From NCBI GenBank assembly GCA_947502765.1, contig CANNBA010000022.1:1-16335 (forward strand): a stretch of DNA of 16,335 nucleotides. The letters run 5' to 3'. The translations under genes were made by a program, and so were the position numbers. Origin of the DNA: BACL11 sp945865535 (lineage in GTDB: Bacteria; Bacteroidota; Bacteroidia; Flavobacteriales; BACL11). Positions 5,555 to 14,752 of this stretch are shown here, in pieces (the first letter of the stretch is position 1; every line of letters starts with the position of its first letter). A model generated the notes under the pieces. That model was not told the DNA's origin. It did not search any database and saw only the letters and a list, made by a program, of their open reading frames with translations.

Positions 5555-7264
5555 ATGAAAAAACTACTACTTATATTTCTTGCTTTACCACTCATTAGCT
5601 TTGGCCAAGTTCCAGGCTGTACTGATTCTTTAGCTTGTAATTATGATGTATTAGCGACAATAGATGATGGTAGTTGTTCTTATCTTACCTCTGTTGTCAT
5701 TAACTCACAAGATTGGGGTTCTGAAATGTCATGGAATATTACAGATAGTACAGGAACAATTCTGTTGAGTGGAGGTCCTGGATATGCTGATCTTACTGAT
5801 TCTGTTGATGTCCAAAGTATATGCATGAATATTGGTTGTTATACAATGAATATGTATGACTCTTATGGTGATGGTTGGAACGGAGGAAGTTTTGCAATTT
5901 ATAACTTTAATGTAATGCTTGTAGATCAAGGAACTCTTTCAAATGGCTCTTCAGGATCACAAAACTTCTGTATAATTTGCCCTGGCTGTATATATGGATG
6001 TATAGATTCAATAGCAACAAATTATGATTCAACTGCAAATACTGATGATGGTAGTTGTTGTTATGAAAATCTTTCATCTGTTGTGATTAACACGGGAAGT
6101 TGGGGTTATGAAATGTCATGGAATATTTCCAATAGTACAGGAACAATTCTGTTGAGTGGTGGTCCTGGATATCCTGACAATACTCTTGATGTCCAAAGTA
6201 TATGCATGAATATTGGTTGTTATACAATGAATATGTATGACTCTTATGGTGATGGTTGGAACGGAGGAAGTTTTGCAATTTATAACTTTAATGGAACACT
6301 TGTTGCTCAAGGTGGTCTTTTAAATGGATCTTCAGGATCACAAAACTTCTGCATAATTTGCCCTAGCTGTATATACGGATGTACAGATTCAACAGCAACA
6401 AATTATGATTCAACTGCAAATACTGATAACGGTAATTGTTGTTATGGCACTACTGCTACTTTACAGATTTATACCAATGATCAATGTGGTTTTTATGCAC
6501 AGTATATGGCTTGGGAGTTACAGGATGTTAATAGTACGGTAGTAGCAAGTGGAGGATATAATGCATCAGAACAGTGGCAAGATTACACCTATTATGATTA
6601 TTGTTTACCAATAAATGTTAGTTGTGATGTGTATAATTTAGTGCTTTACGATAATTATTATTTGCTTGGTTGGAATTATTGTAGCCAAGCAACCGCACTT
6701 ATAATGTCAGCAAATGGCGACACATTATTCAATATTAATAACTTTTCTAATGGTATGTCACAATCCTACTTAATAAGTATGAACACCACAAGTTCAAATA
6801 CAATAGTTGCTTGTGATTCTTATCTTTGGAATGGTGTAACATATACTGCTGACACAATTGTAACCAATGTATTTACCAATGCTAATGGTTGTGATAGTAC
6901 AGCAACTTTAGAGTTAACTATTAATACAACCCCTTCAGCAACTATATCGCAGATTGGAATTGATTTGGAGGCAACAGAATCAGATACTTATAATTGGAAT
7001 ACATCAGAAACAACACAAACCATAACACCAACCGTTAATGGGTGGTATTGGTGTGTAGTATCAGATATTAATGGATGTATTGCTGATACTGTTTTTTATG
7101 AGGTAATAAATATAATTAATGCAATAAGTGAGACAACAAATACTAAAAGCAAGCTAGTTAAGATTATTGATATGTTAGGACAAGAAACACATTATAGAAA
7201 AAACATACCACTTTTTTACCTCTATGATGATGGAATAGTAGAGAAAAGAATAATTATTGAATAA
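5555..7264 (+). CDS. Secreted Cys-rich repeat protein with T9SS tail
   Basis: The 569-residue protein is not an enzyme I recognise. After a signal peptide (about 1-17) come two near-identical 127-residue units (21-147 and 148-274) and a divergent third (275 to about 410). Each unit opens with G-C-x-D-S-x-A-x-N-Y-D and a D-D-G-S-C-type motif, widespread in Bacteroidota surface proteins, followed by a domain with D-S-Y-G-D-G-W-N-G that may bind calcium or sugar. Then come an A-C-D-S-Y-L-W-N-G module (about 419-460), an Ig-like stretch, and a short T9SS type A sorting domain (KIIDMLGQE..., YDDGIVEKR). The protein is likely displayed on or released from the cell surface. The CotH gene follows 20 bases later, so the two are probably co-transcribed. 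Some copies in databases may be collapsed by assembly because of the repeats. Confidence 0.85.
   Translation: MKKLLLIFLALPLISFGQVPGCTDSLACNYDVLATIDDGSCSYLTSVVINSQDWGSEMSWNITDSTGTILLSGGPGYADLTDSVDVQSICMNIGCYTMNMYDSYGDGWNGGSFAIYNFNVMLVDQGTLSNGSSGSQNFCIICPGCIYGCIDSIATNYDSTANTDDGSCCYENLSSVVINTGSWGYEMSWNISNSTGTILLSGGPGYPDNTLDVQSICMNIGCYTMNMYDSYGDGWNGGSFAIYNFNGTLVAQGGLLNGSSGSQNFCIICPSCIYGCTDSTATNYDSTANTDNGNCCYGTTATLQIYTNDQCGFYAQYMAWELQDVNSTVVASGGYNASEQWQDYTYYDYCLPINVSCDVYNLVLYDNYYLLGWNYCSQATALIMSANGDTLFNINNFSNGMSQSYLISMNTTSSNTIVACDSYLWNGVTYTADTIVTNVFTNANGCDSTATLELTINTTPSATISQIGIDLEATESDTYNWNTSETTQTITPTVNGWYWCVVSDINGCIADTVFYEVINIINAISETTNTKSKLVKIIDMLGQETHYRKNIPLFYLYDDGIVEKRIIIE
5615..6376 (+). repeat. 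Two tandem 381-bp coding repeats
   Basis: Unit 1 is 5615-5995 and unit 2 is 5996-6376, with a partial divergent third unit from 6377. About 105 bases (5807-5912 and 6188-6293) look identical. Small indels inside each unit cancel out, so both keep the same length and frame. Confidence 0.85.
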
Positions 7265-7284
7265 ATTGAACCAGAATTAAAGAA

Positions 7285-10200
7285 ATGAAAAAATTACTAC
7301 TACTATTTATATTCCCAATTTCTGTTTTTGCTCAATTAGGAATCAATGAAGCAAGTAATTCCAATGGTAACACTATTCTATTGCCAAACGGAGATAGCCC
7401 AGATTGGATTGAGATTTACAATGGAAGCCCTACTTCGCTAAATATGTCAGGTTATGGGTTAAGTGATGACCCAAGTAATTTAATGAAGTGGATTTTTCCT
7501 TCTACCAATATTGGATCAATGAATTTTTTAACTGTTTTTGCTACAGGATATAATACAATCAATACAGTTAATCATTATGAAACAGCTGTTTTTGCAGATA
7601 GCAATTGGCAATATACCATACCTACAGCAGTTATTCTAAATTGGAATAGCACTACTTTTAATAGTAGTTTATGGTTAACTGGTCCAGCAAGTATTGGTTA
7701 TGGAGATCTAGATGATGCAACAGATGTAATTGGACCCTATACAACGATTTATTCTAGAATTTCATTTCAATGTAGCAATGTAACAGCAATAAGTGAAGCA
7801 ATTTTAGATATAGACTTTGATGATGGTTTTGTAGCCTATTTAAATGGTGTTGAAATAGCCAGATCAGGTTTAACAGGAACGCCACCTCTTTGGGATGATC
7901 TCTCATTTGATCATGAAGCAACACTATATCAAGGTGGTATGATTTCTACATTTAATCTTGATCTTGCAACTATTCAGGCTGCTCTAGTAATTGGCACAAA
8001 TGTTTTAGCAATAGAAGTTCACAATTCCAGTGCGACTTCCTCCGATTTAACTTGCAAGCCCTACCTTACTTTTGGGTATGATATGCCAGGGGTTTTTGCT
8101 AGCGGAACTGTTCACCAATATTTCACAATGGGTTTTGGCGGCACTTTGGAAGCCAATTTTAAAATAAATGCTTCTGGGGAAACTCTTTACCTGTCAAGTC
8201 CTGCAGGTATTTTGATTGACTCTTTGGTGGTTACCGATTTGGAGCCAAACATGTCGAATGGTAAATTTCCAGATGGTAGCCCGACATCTGTTGTGTTTGC
8301 TGTTCCAACCCCAAATGGATCTAACAACTTTTCTACCTATTATAGTGGATATGAAAACCAGCCTACAATTGTCAATGTTGGAGGAGTCTTTATGGTTCCA
8401 AATCTAACTGTTTCAGTAATTAACAACTCAGTTTCCGGTGGAGAGTTGCGATATACAACAAACGGTAATAATCCAGATGTTAATTCTCCTTTGTTAATAG
8501 GTACTCTTGTTCTAGATAGTAATAGCGTGTTAAAGGTAACCTGCTTACCTGTTGGTACGAATCTCTTACCAAGCATTATTGCAACAGAGACATTTTTATT
8601 TTCTGAAGATTTTGAACTTCCTATTGTTTTGTTAACTATAGATTCTGCTGACTTATATGGTGCTAGCGGTATATTTGACAATTGGTGGACGGATTGGAAA
8701 AAGCCCTGCGTAGTTGAATACTTTGACAAAGATGGAATCAAACAATTTGAATCGCGTTCATCTGTTAAGCCTGATGGTGGGGCTGGAGGAAGCCGCTCAC
8801 ATCCTCAGCATAGCGTTACCATAGAACCTTCTAATTCTATTTATGGAGAAGGAGAGCCTATTGATTATCCGATTATTCCAAGAAAACCATATATCCAAGA
8901 TTATTATGCTTTGTTCCTGCGCAATGGAAGTAATTATTGGAATTATTACCCACAAAAAGACGCCACGTTTACAAGAATGATGGACAAAACTAATGTTAAT
9001 TCTCAAGCCTACACTCCTGCAGTTGTATTTTTGAATGGTCAATATTTTGGTATCTATGAACTAAGAGAAAAAGCCAATGAAGGATATTTTGAAAACAATT
9101 ATGGTAATGATAGGGATAGTATGGATTTGCTTTCTATTAGTTATTGGTATGGTGGTGGTGTGATAAGAACTGTAAAAGGTTCTGATTCTTCTTTTTACAG
9201 CATGAAAAATTTCATTTCTACTTCCAATCCCCTCAGCCCAAGCTATTTTGCTGATTGCCATAAGAAACTGGATTTACACAATTTCGCAGACTATATTATG
9301 GGGGAGTTTTGGTTTGCTAATACTGATTGGATCTATAACAATATGAAAATGGCCAGAACTAGAACTTATGATAACAAATGGCGCTTCTTTTTACAGGACA
9401 TAGAATGGGGTCTTGGTGGATGGACTGACTATAATGCCAATATGTTTGATTGGTTTGAATCACAAAGTCAAGGAACGCCCTTTTGGGATATTTACAATGG
9501 CTTAATGCAGAATCCAGAGTTTAAGAACTATTTTATTAATCGTAATGCCGACTTGATGAATACTACTTTTCAAGCTGATCATTACCAACCAATTGTAGAT
9601 TCTATGTATGCTGAGTTGTTGCCTGATCTGCCAAGACATTTCCAATTATGGACGGGTAATATCCCGGGGGGAATGGCTGGTTACACTAATTTTCACGCAA
9701 CACTTCTGGATCAATTTGCTAACAGAAATGCTGTTGTTCGAAATCAAATCGTAACGGAATTTGTTTTGGCTCAACAAGTTACTGTATCACTTGATGTGTT
9801 TCCTGCTAATGCCGGTTATATCAAAATATCAACCATTGTTCCAGAAAACCTTCCCTGGACAGGCGTTTATTTTGATGGGGTGCCGGTAAAAATTACAGCT
9901 ATAGCAAATCCTGGCTTTACATTCCAAGCATGGGATCCGAATGCAACCATTCCAGCTGGAGCGTTAACACAAGCAAGTGTAAATTACAACATCTCGACTA
10001 ACGATTTATTCAGGGCTGTTTTTACAGGCTCTGCTCAACCTCAAACTGTAACTATTTCGGAAATAAATTACAATCCTGATCCATCTGTTGATGGTGGAAA
10101 TTGGATTGAATTACACAACTTTGGAAATGCAGCTATTGATTTAACAGCTTGGCACATAAAAACTAAAAACCATTGGGATAAGTTTACTTTTGAAGATGTG

Positions 10201-11298
10201 ACTATTTTGAATCCTGGGGCTTATCTAGTTGTTTGCCAAGACACCAACTTATTTCATTTAACCTATCCTCAGGTTAGTAATGTTGTTGGTGGTTCTGGAT
10301 TTGATTGGAGTAATAAGTGGGATTCAGTGAGGGTATATAATCCTATTGATAATTTGGTTTTAACTGCCCGTTATTCAGATGAATTACCTTTCCCTAAATG
10401 TGCGGACGGCTGGGGCAGAACATTGGAAAATAATAATCTATCACAACTCCCATTGGATTCAACAAGTTGGTTCTGTGGCTGCATTGGAGGATCGCCAGGA
10501 GAGGCCTATTCACTATGTGAAGAACCAATTATCATAAGTGAATTTAATTACAACAATAGTAATCCAGCTGTTGATGCAGGAGATTGGGTGGAATTACATA
10601 ATAATACTTTAACAACAATTAACCTTGCATCTTATGTTTTAAAAGATTCTGAAAATGAAAATATTTATACTTTTCCATCACTAAGTATAGCGCCTGATTC
10701 ATTTATCGTTATTTCAAATAACCTTTCCTTATTTTCTCAACGCCATCCACTTGTAGCCAATGTATTTGGGGAGTTTAATTTTGGTATGGCTACCAATGAT
10801 GGAATTCGGATCTATGATAATACTGGAACAATAATTAATAGTTTTGTTTACGACACCATTGCACCTTGGTCGGCCATGCCATCTGTTTTTGATCTCACAA
10901 ATGAATATGATTTTTACAACGGTTATTTGGATCAAAATAATGGAGTTTCTTGGTTTGTAGGTTGCCCTGGAGGTTCTCCAGGAACCCAATTTATCCCCTG
11001 TATAACATCCACGGATCCAACCATTGAACCGAATGCAGAAATCTTTGTAAGCTTGTATCCAAATCCTGCAAATACATCCATCACTTTATCAATAGAAAAC
11101 TCACTATTAACGAATGAATCTACGGAATTAATTATACATACTGTGCATGGAAGTATTATAGAAAAAAGAAGTATCAAAAACCATTCAGGAAATCTAATGA
11201 ATATTGAACTTAGTGTCATTGATCTAACACAAGGAATGTACTTTATTCAAATTATACAACAAGAAAGAAGTATCACCATTCCATTTGTTAAGTTTTAA
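7285..11298 (+). CDS. Secreted CotH-kinase-family protein with lamin tail domains and T9SS tail
   Basis: The 1337-residue product has a signal peptide (about 1-17) and a lamin-tail-like domain (about 18-125; P-D-W-I-E-I-Y-N). A beta-sandwich region follows (about 130-265; FDDGFVAYLNGVEIAR), then a chitobiase C-terminal-like domain (about 362-440; L-R-Y-T-T-N-G-N-N-P-D). The CotH domain spans about 445-800. Its kinase-like motifs are G-I-Y-E-L-R-E-K (near 593), N679-T-D681-W followed by N-N-M-K, and the metal-binding-like D705-I-E-W-G. Two more lamin tail domains (about 922-1075 and 1082-1240) precede a type A T9SS domain (about 1255-1337; YPNPANTSI). CotH proteins are atypical secreted protein kinases; the substrate here is unknown, and activity is inferred from motifs only. 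The Cys-rich upstream product is a candidate partner. A terminator and repeat copy 6 follow. Confidence 0.88.
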   Translation: MKKLLLLFIFPISVFAQLGINEASNSNGNTILLPNGDSPDWIEIYNGSPTSLNMSGYGLSDDPSNLMKWIFPSTNIGSMNFLTVFATGYNTINTVNHYETAVFADSNWQYTIPTAVILNWNSTTFNSSLWLTGPASIGYGDLDDATDVIGPYTTIYSRISFQCSNVTAISEAILDIDFDDGFVAYLNGVEIARSGLTGTPPLWDDLSFDHEATLYQGGMISTFNLDLATIQAALVIGTNVLAIEVHNSSATSSDLTCKPYLTFGYDMPGVFASGTVHQYFTMGFGGTLEANFKINASGETLYLSSPAGILIDSLVVTDLEPNMSNGKFPDGSPTSVVFAVPTPNGSNNFSTYYSGYENQPTIVNVGGVFMVPNLTVSVINNSVSGGELRYTTNGNNPDVNSPLLIGTLVLDSNSVLKVTCLPVGTNLLPSIIATETFLFSEDFELPIVLLTIDSADLYGASGIFDNWWTDWKKPCVVEYFDKDGIKQFESRSSVKPDGGAGGSRSHPQHSVTIEPSNSIYGEGEPIDYPIIPRKPYIQDYYALFLRNGSNYWNYYPQKDATFTRMMDKTNVNSQAYTPAVVFLNGQYFGIYELREKANEGYFENNYGNDRDSMDLLSISYWYGGGVIRTVKGSDSSFYSMKNFISTSNPLSPSYFADCHKKLDLHNFADYIMGEFWFANTDWIYNNMKMARTRTYDNKWRFFLQDIEWGLGGWTDYNANMFDWFESQSQGTPFWDIYNGLMQNPEFKNYFINRNADLMNTTFQADHYQPIVDSMYAELLPDLPRHFQLWTGNIPGGMAGYTNFHATLLDQFANRNAVVRNQIVTEFVLAQQVTVSLDVFPANAGYIKISTIVPENLPWTGVYFDGVPVKITAIANPGFTFQAWDPNATIPAGALTQASVNYNISTNDLFRAVFTGSAQPQTVTISEINYNPDPSVDGGNWIELHNFGNAAIDLTAWHIKTKNHWDKFTFEDVTILNPGAYLVVCQDTNLFHLTYPQVSNVVGGSGFDWSNKWDSVRVYNPIDNLVLTARYSDELPFPKCADGWGRTLENNNLSQLPLDSTSWFCGCIGGSPGEAYSLCEEPIIISEFNYNNSNPAVDAGDWVELHNNTLTTINLASYVLKDSENENIYTFPSLSIAPDSFIVISNNLSLFSQRHPLVANVFGEFNFGMATNDGIRIYDNTGTIINSFVYDTIAPWSAMPSVFDLTNEYDFYNGYLDQNNGVSWFVGCPGGSPGTQFIPCITSTDPTIEPNAEIFVSLYPNPANTSITLSIENSLLTNESTELIIHTVHGSIIEKRSIKNHSGNLMNIELSVIDLTQGMYFIQIIQQERSITIPFVKF

Positions 11299-11346
11299 CT
11301 TTAGCTAATATTTATACTAATCATCATAAGCCGACTTAAGAAACAA

Positions 11347-11377
11347 AAAACCCACTCATTTGAGTAGGTTTCTTTTT
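11347..11377 (+). terminator. Terminator between the converging CotH and merC-like genes
   Basis: AAACCCACTCA (11348-11358) pairs with TGAGTAGGTTT (11361-11371) with one C-A mismatch, followed by TTCTTTTT. The A tract before it would also serve - strand transcripts from the metal operon. Confidence 0.8.
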
Positions 11378-11427
11378 GGTGGGCCTTTCGCGCCATAGTT
11401 CGAGCTTTTTAGAGAATTACTTGCTAG
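11378..11427 (+). repeat. Intergenic repeat, copy 6, overlapping the merC-like gene's end
   Basis: GGTGGGCCTTTCGCGCC is followed by ATAGTTC and GAATTAC (11414-11420). The T run is one base shorter than in other copies. The right hairpin arm supplies the TAA stop of the - strand merC-like gene at 11417-11419, so the repeat forms that gene's 3' end. Confidence 0.75.
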
Positions 11428-11818
11428 ATAAATATGTTTCTTTTTGGCACCTACAAAATTTTAAATTATAAAAATGAAGAGTAATGATTGCAAAAGCAGG
11501 AATGTAAATAAAGTTTTTAGGTAAATAAGTAATATCAAATGAGTGGTTTAATATTGTAAATAGTAATATAGTCCATGATATCCAAAAAGAGATTTTTAAC
11601 CATTTAATAGTTAGGTCCTTATTTATAAAGAATATGGATATAAATGATATGATTAAGAAAAAATAATCAATCCCTACCCACCATAAAGGAGCTTCAGAAC
11701 AGCAAGTAGAAGAGCATGCTTTAGCAATAAATAAAAATGGAGTTGCTATGCAATGAATTGCGCACAAGGCGCTTGCAATTATACCGACACTATCAAATTT
11801 TAATAAGATTCTATGCAT
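11417..11818 (-). CDS. MerC-like inner-membrane protein, probably metal transport
   Basis: The 133-residue protein fits the MerC family, originally known from mercury uptake but common in Bacteroidota beside zinc genes. It has about four membrane segments (roughly 11-33, 46-66, 73-92 and 100-118). The signature C19-A-I-H-C23 lies in the first segment, and a cysteine cluster (C35, C39, C40) follows it. A C-terminal tail (F-C-R-C-Q) could also bind metal. The gene lies downstream of the Fur-type regulator on the same strand, after a 182-base gap with no convincing promoter or terminator, so it may share the operon. The last few residues and the stop codon come from intergenic repeat copy 6. Its role is inferred; mercury resistance is unlikely because no merA, merP or merR is nearby. 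Confidence 0.8.
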   Translation of the reverse strand: MHRILLKFDSVGIIASALCAIHCIATPFLFIAKACSSTCCSEAPLWWVGIDYFFLIISFISIFFINKDLTIKWLKISFWISWTILLFTILNHSFDITYLPKNFIYIPAFAIITLHFYNLKFCRCQKETYLSSK

Positions 11819-12000
11819 GTAATTAATTTATAATAGTTGTTTTCATAAAGTTAAAATAAGAAAAGCTAGTTTATATGACCACTTGTTAGGAGCTGTTTTA
11901 GTAAGACATAAAAACGAACAAAAAGTAACAGATAAAATACCAAAACTTAGCAACCAAAAGAGTCTAATTTTATTCGCCAAAATAGATTAAAAAATAGTGG

Positions 12001-12420
12001 TCAATAGTTACAAGATACACAAACACCTGTAGTTTCAATTTTATAATTCTCAATTAAATAACCTTGAATAGAAAAACTAATAGGTTTATCTGGCTGAACG
12101 CACGTTACTGTTTGGCAGCTTGAACACTTAAAGTGCATGTGCTTGTGATTGTGATAATTTGATGAACAACTATTGCTACACATCGCAAAAAAAGTTCCCT
12201 TTTCATCAATCAATGCTTTATGTATAATTCCATTTTCCATTAAAGCATTAATGGTGCGATACAATGTAACTCTATCAATCCCATGCAATGCATTTTGAAT
12301 TTCAAAAAATGGAATGGCTTTGTTGTAACTAAAAATAATTGAGAGAACCTCTAATCGAGTTGATGTAGCTTTTAATTTTCTTTGTCTTAAAAGCTCAGCT
12401 AAATCACTATTTTCTTTCAT
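12001..12420 (-). CDS. Fur-family metal regulator, probably zinc-responsive (Zur-like)
   Basis: The 139-residue DNA-binding repressor has a winged helix (about 10-75) with the family recognition helix R50-V-T-L-Y-R-T-I57. A C-terminal dimer domain carries a histidine-rich metal site (H90, H92, H94, H96) and two structural zinc pairs, C99-x-x-C102 and C134-x-x-C137. Length is normal. It starts 13 bases after the TonB receptor stop and is surely co-transcribed with it, implying autoregulation through the operator upstream of the lipoprotein. Zinc rather than iron is inferred from the neighbours (MerC-like protein, receptor, lipoprotein with conserved-looking histidines), because the family also includes Fur, Mur, Nur and PerR. 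PerR-type sensing is less likely in this context. Confidence 0.85.
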   Translation of the reverse strand: MKENSDLAELLRQRKLKATSTRLEVLSIIFSYNKAIPFFEIQNALHGIDRVTLYRTINALMENGIIHKALIDEKGTFFAMCSNSCSSNYHNHKHMHFKCSSCQTVTCVQPDKPISFSIQGYLIENYKIETTGVCVSCNY

Positions 12421-12433
12421 ATAAGTAAATTTA

Positions 12434-14752
12434 TTAAAATGAAATATTTATTCCTGCTATCAAGTTAAATCCCAAATCATCAGCAAAGTATCGCTGACGG
12501 TTAAGATAGTCTCGGTAAGTTTCATTAAGTAAGTTTTCAGCTCTTACAAACATGTTTAGTCTAAACTTACTTAATTGCTTTTCAGCTGATACTTTTAGGC
12601 CAACCAAGTAATAAGAATCAGGTGGAGCCACAAAATCTTGAGAAGAAAGTAGATTTTTTTGTTCAAAGACAAACCTACTATTGATTTGAAACTCTATATT
12701 TTGCAATTTCCCTAATTTTGGAATCTGATACTTTAACTCTGCATAAAGATTATTTGATGGCATATAAACTAACGGTAAGCGATTCTTTAAATCATACCCG
12801 TCTAAATAACTGTATTTTCCTGCTATATTAAATCGCTCAGTCGCCCTATAAGTTGAAGCTAAATCAAATCCGATTAATTGGGCATCTGTTTGTTCGTATT
12901 TGAACACAGGAAAAGCTCCTCTAATTGTTAACCGAATTTCATCTTGAGGATTAAGGAAAATGTAATTATTAATTTTCTGATAATAAAATAACCCTTCAAA
13001 AAATAATTTATTCTTCACATTGCCATTTATGGATATTGTATTTTTTACTGAAATCTCTTTGCTAAGAGATGTATCCCCTTGTTCAATTCCGCTAACTCCT
13101 TGATGTAAACCATTGCTATAAAGTTCATTTACTTCAGGATTTCTTGCTGCGTATCCAAGATTAATGGCTGCTTTCCAATCATTACCTAGATCATGAGAAA
13201 TTCCACTCATAGCACTCAAATTATGATATTGCTTTTGATATCGGATTATTTCTCTTGGAATGCTAATAGAAATCGCAGCAACATTTCTATTTTCAAAATC
13301 ATAGCGTCCTCCAAACTCAATACTTGTTTTATCAAAACTTTTTGATAGGATACCAAAAACGCCATTTTTATATGCAATGTAATCTGGAATTAATGGTAAT
13401 ATGCCCGTTACTGGAAGATTAGTATTATCTACCAAGTTAATCTGAATACCACTTTTAAAATCCCAATTTATTGGCAAGTAGTTCTGATATTTAAATTCAA
13501 TGAAATTTGAAACTTGACTCAAACTCAATGCGGGCATTTCAGATCTTCCGCTTCTTCGCACATCAAACTCTTTTCTCAAATTGTATTGCCCGTCATAAAT
13601 AAAATCAATACTCTGCTTCTCGCCTATGTTGTATTTGGTATGAAACTTTAGCAAATGATGATTTACTTTTTGGTATGGAGAGCTAATGGAATAAGAAAAT
13701 TTATCTTCTGTAAAAAATGGAATACCCCTTACAAGGGCTTCCTCTAAATCGGTAAGGTTCCCAATATGGGATCCTCTTAAAACGCCCAACTCAGCATTAA
13801 AAGAGCTAAAGTATAAATCGCTATGCCACTTTGTACTCCATACTTTTTCGAATTGCAAGGCCATATTGGCCTCTTGATTGCCAGTGTTTCGTAGGAAGTA
13901 TTTTGAAGTACGGCTGTCCCCACTTTTTTTAAACGTTCCAATAGCTCGCCATCCAAATATTTTAGTGTATTGCTGTAATCCAAGATTAAGTCCATTTCCT
14001 AAGCCATTTGTTTCAAAAAAATACCGACTCTCACCATGTAAATGTGGTTCTCGGTCTATTTTTTTTGATTCAACCAATATAATGCTTCCCAAGGAACTTC
14101 CTTGGTATTCCAATGCTCCAACTCCTTTAATTACTGTAATTCTATTGGCAACTAATGGATCAATCTCAGGGCTATGGTCCACACCCCATTGCTGTCCACT
14201 TTGTGCAATTCCATTATTTAAAATGGTAAGTCTACTTCCGTAAAGTCCGTGAACTATTGGTTTTGCGATTCCACTACCGGTTTTAATAATACTTACACCT
14301 GAAAGATTTTCAAGCATTGTTGCAAAATTCTTATTCGAATTTTGAGCAATACTTTCTGAGTTGAGAGACTGAGTTTCTTGTGTTGTGGTTTTTCCAGCAG
14401 GACCTATTACTGCCACTTCATTCAGAAGCTGACTGTTATGGTCTAAAAATAAGGTTATTGATGTATCTCCTGATACATTTAAATACAATTTCTGTGTTTC
14501 ACATCCAATATGACTTACTACAATATGATATTCTCCTTTACAAATTGATTTCAGATTAAAAAAACCATTACTATTTGTAACTCCTCCATTTCGTAATTCC
14601 TTTATAAATATGTTAGCATACGAAATAGGAATTCCTGTACTCACATCTTTGACAAAGCCAGAAATAGCAAAATTGCAATTTTGAGCGGAAGTGAGTACAG
14701 GTAAAACCAAAAAGAAAAACCAGATTGTTGCAGATTTACTGTACCACAACAT
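12434..14752 (-). CDS. TonB-dependent outer-membrane receptor of the metal operon
   Basis: The 772-residue protein is numbered from ATG 14752. A TTG one codon upstream (14755) is in frame and possible, but ATG is preferred. It has a signal peptide (about 1-23, ending LTSAQN), a carboxypeptidase-regulatory-like domain (about 25-108), a TonB-box-like N-E-V-A-V-I-G, and a plug (about 115-230; IVHGLYGSRLTILNNGIAQ, then W-G-V-D-H-S-P-E-I-D). The beta barrel ends in G-F-N-L-I-A-G-I-N-I-S-F. The plug motif H-G-L-x-G-x-R followed by Q-W-G-x-D-H is the style of ZnuD-type zinc receptors, and the adjacent Fur-type regulator and MerC-like gene agree. Zinc as substrate is inference; copper or cobalamin cannot be excluded. 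The start overlaps the lipoprotein gene by 17 bases, suggesting translational coupling. Confidence 0.9.
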   Translation of the reverse strand: MLWYSKSATIWFFFLVLPVLTSAQNCNFAISGFVKDVSTGIPISYANIFIKELRNGGVTNSNGFFNLKSICKGEYHIVVSHIGCETQKLYLNVSGDTSITLFLDHNSQLLNEVAVIGPAGKTTTQETQSLNSESIAQNSNKNFATMLENLSGVSIIKTGSGIAKPIVHGLYGSRLTILNNGIAQSGQQWGVDHSPEIDPLVANRITVIKGVGALEYQGSSLGSIILVESKKIDREPHLHGESRYFFETNGLGNGLNLGLQQYTKIFGWRAIGTFKKSGDSRTSKYFLRNTGNQEANMALQFEKVWSTKWHSDLYFSSFNAELGVLRGSHIGNLTDLEEALVRGIPFFTEDKFSYSISSPYQKVNHHLLKFHTKYNIGEKQSIDFIYDGQYNLRKEFDVRRSGRSEMPALSLSQVSNFIEFKYQNYLPINWDFKSGIQINLVDNTNLPVTGILPLIPDYIAYKNGVFGILSKSFDKTSIEFGGRYDFENRNVAAISISIPREIIRYQKQYHNLSAMSGISHDLGNDWKAAINLGYAARNPEVNELYSNGLHQGVSGIEQGDTSLSKEISVKNTISINGNVKNKLFFEGLFYYQKINNYIFLNPQDEIRLTIRGAFPVFKYEQTDAQLIGFDLASTYRATERFNIAGKYSYLDGYDLKNRLPLVYMPSNNLYAELKYQIPKLGKLQNIEFQINSRFVFEQKNLLSSQDFVAPPDSYYLVGLKVSAEKQLSKFRLNMFVRAENLLNETYRDYLNRQRYFADDLGFNLIAGINISF

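Noticed and set aside
8340..8741. - strand open frame of 133 codons inside the CotH gene
   Set aside because: The + strand gene has clear domains throughout; the antisense frame is a shadow, as are the other short frames within 5729-11219.
11819..12000. Separate promoter for the merC-like gene
   Set aside because: The - strand has near matches such as TAAGTTTTG and TACTTTTTG, each one base too long for TAnnTTTG, and no supporting -33 element.
13878..14243. + strand open frame of 121 codons
   Set aside because: It is antisense to the plug and early barrel of the - strand TonB receptor and has no recognisable domain.
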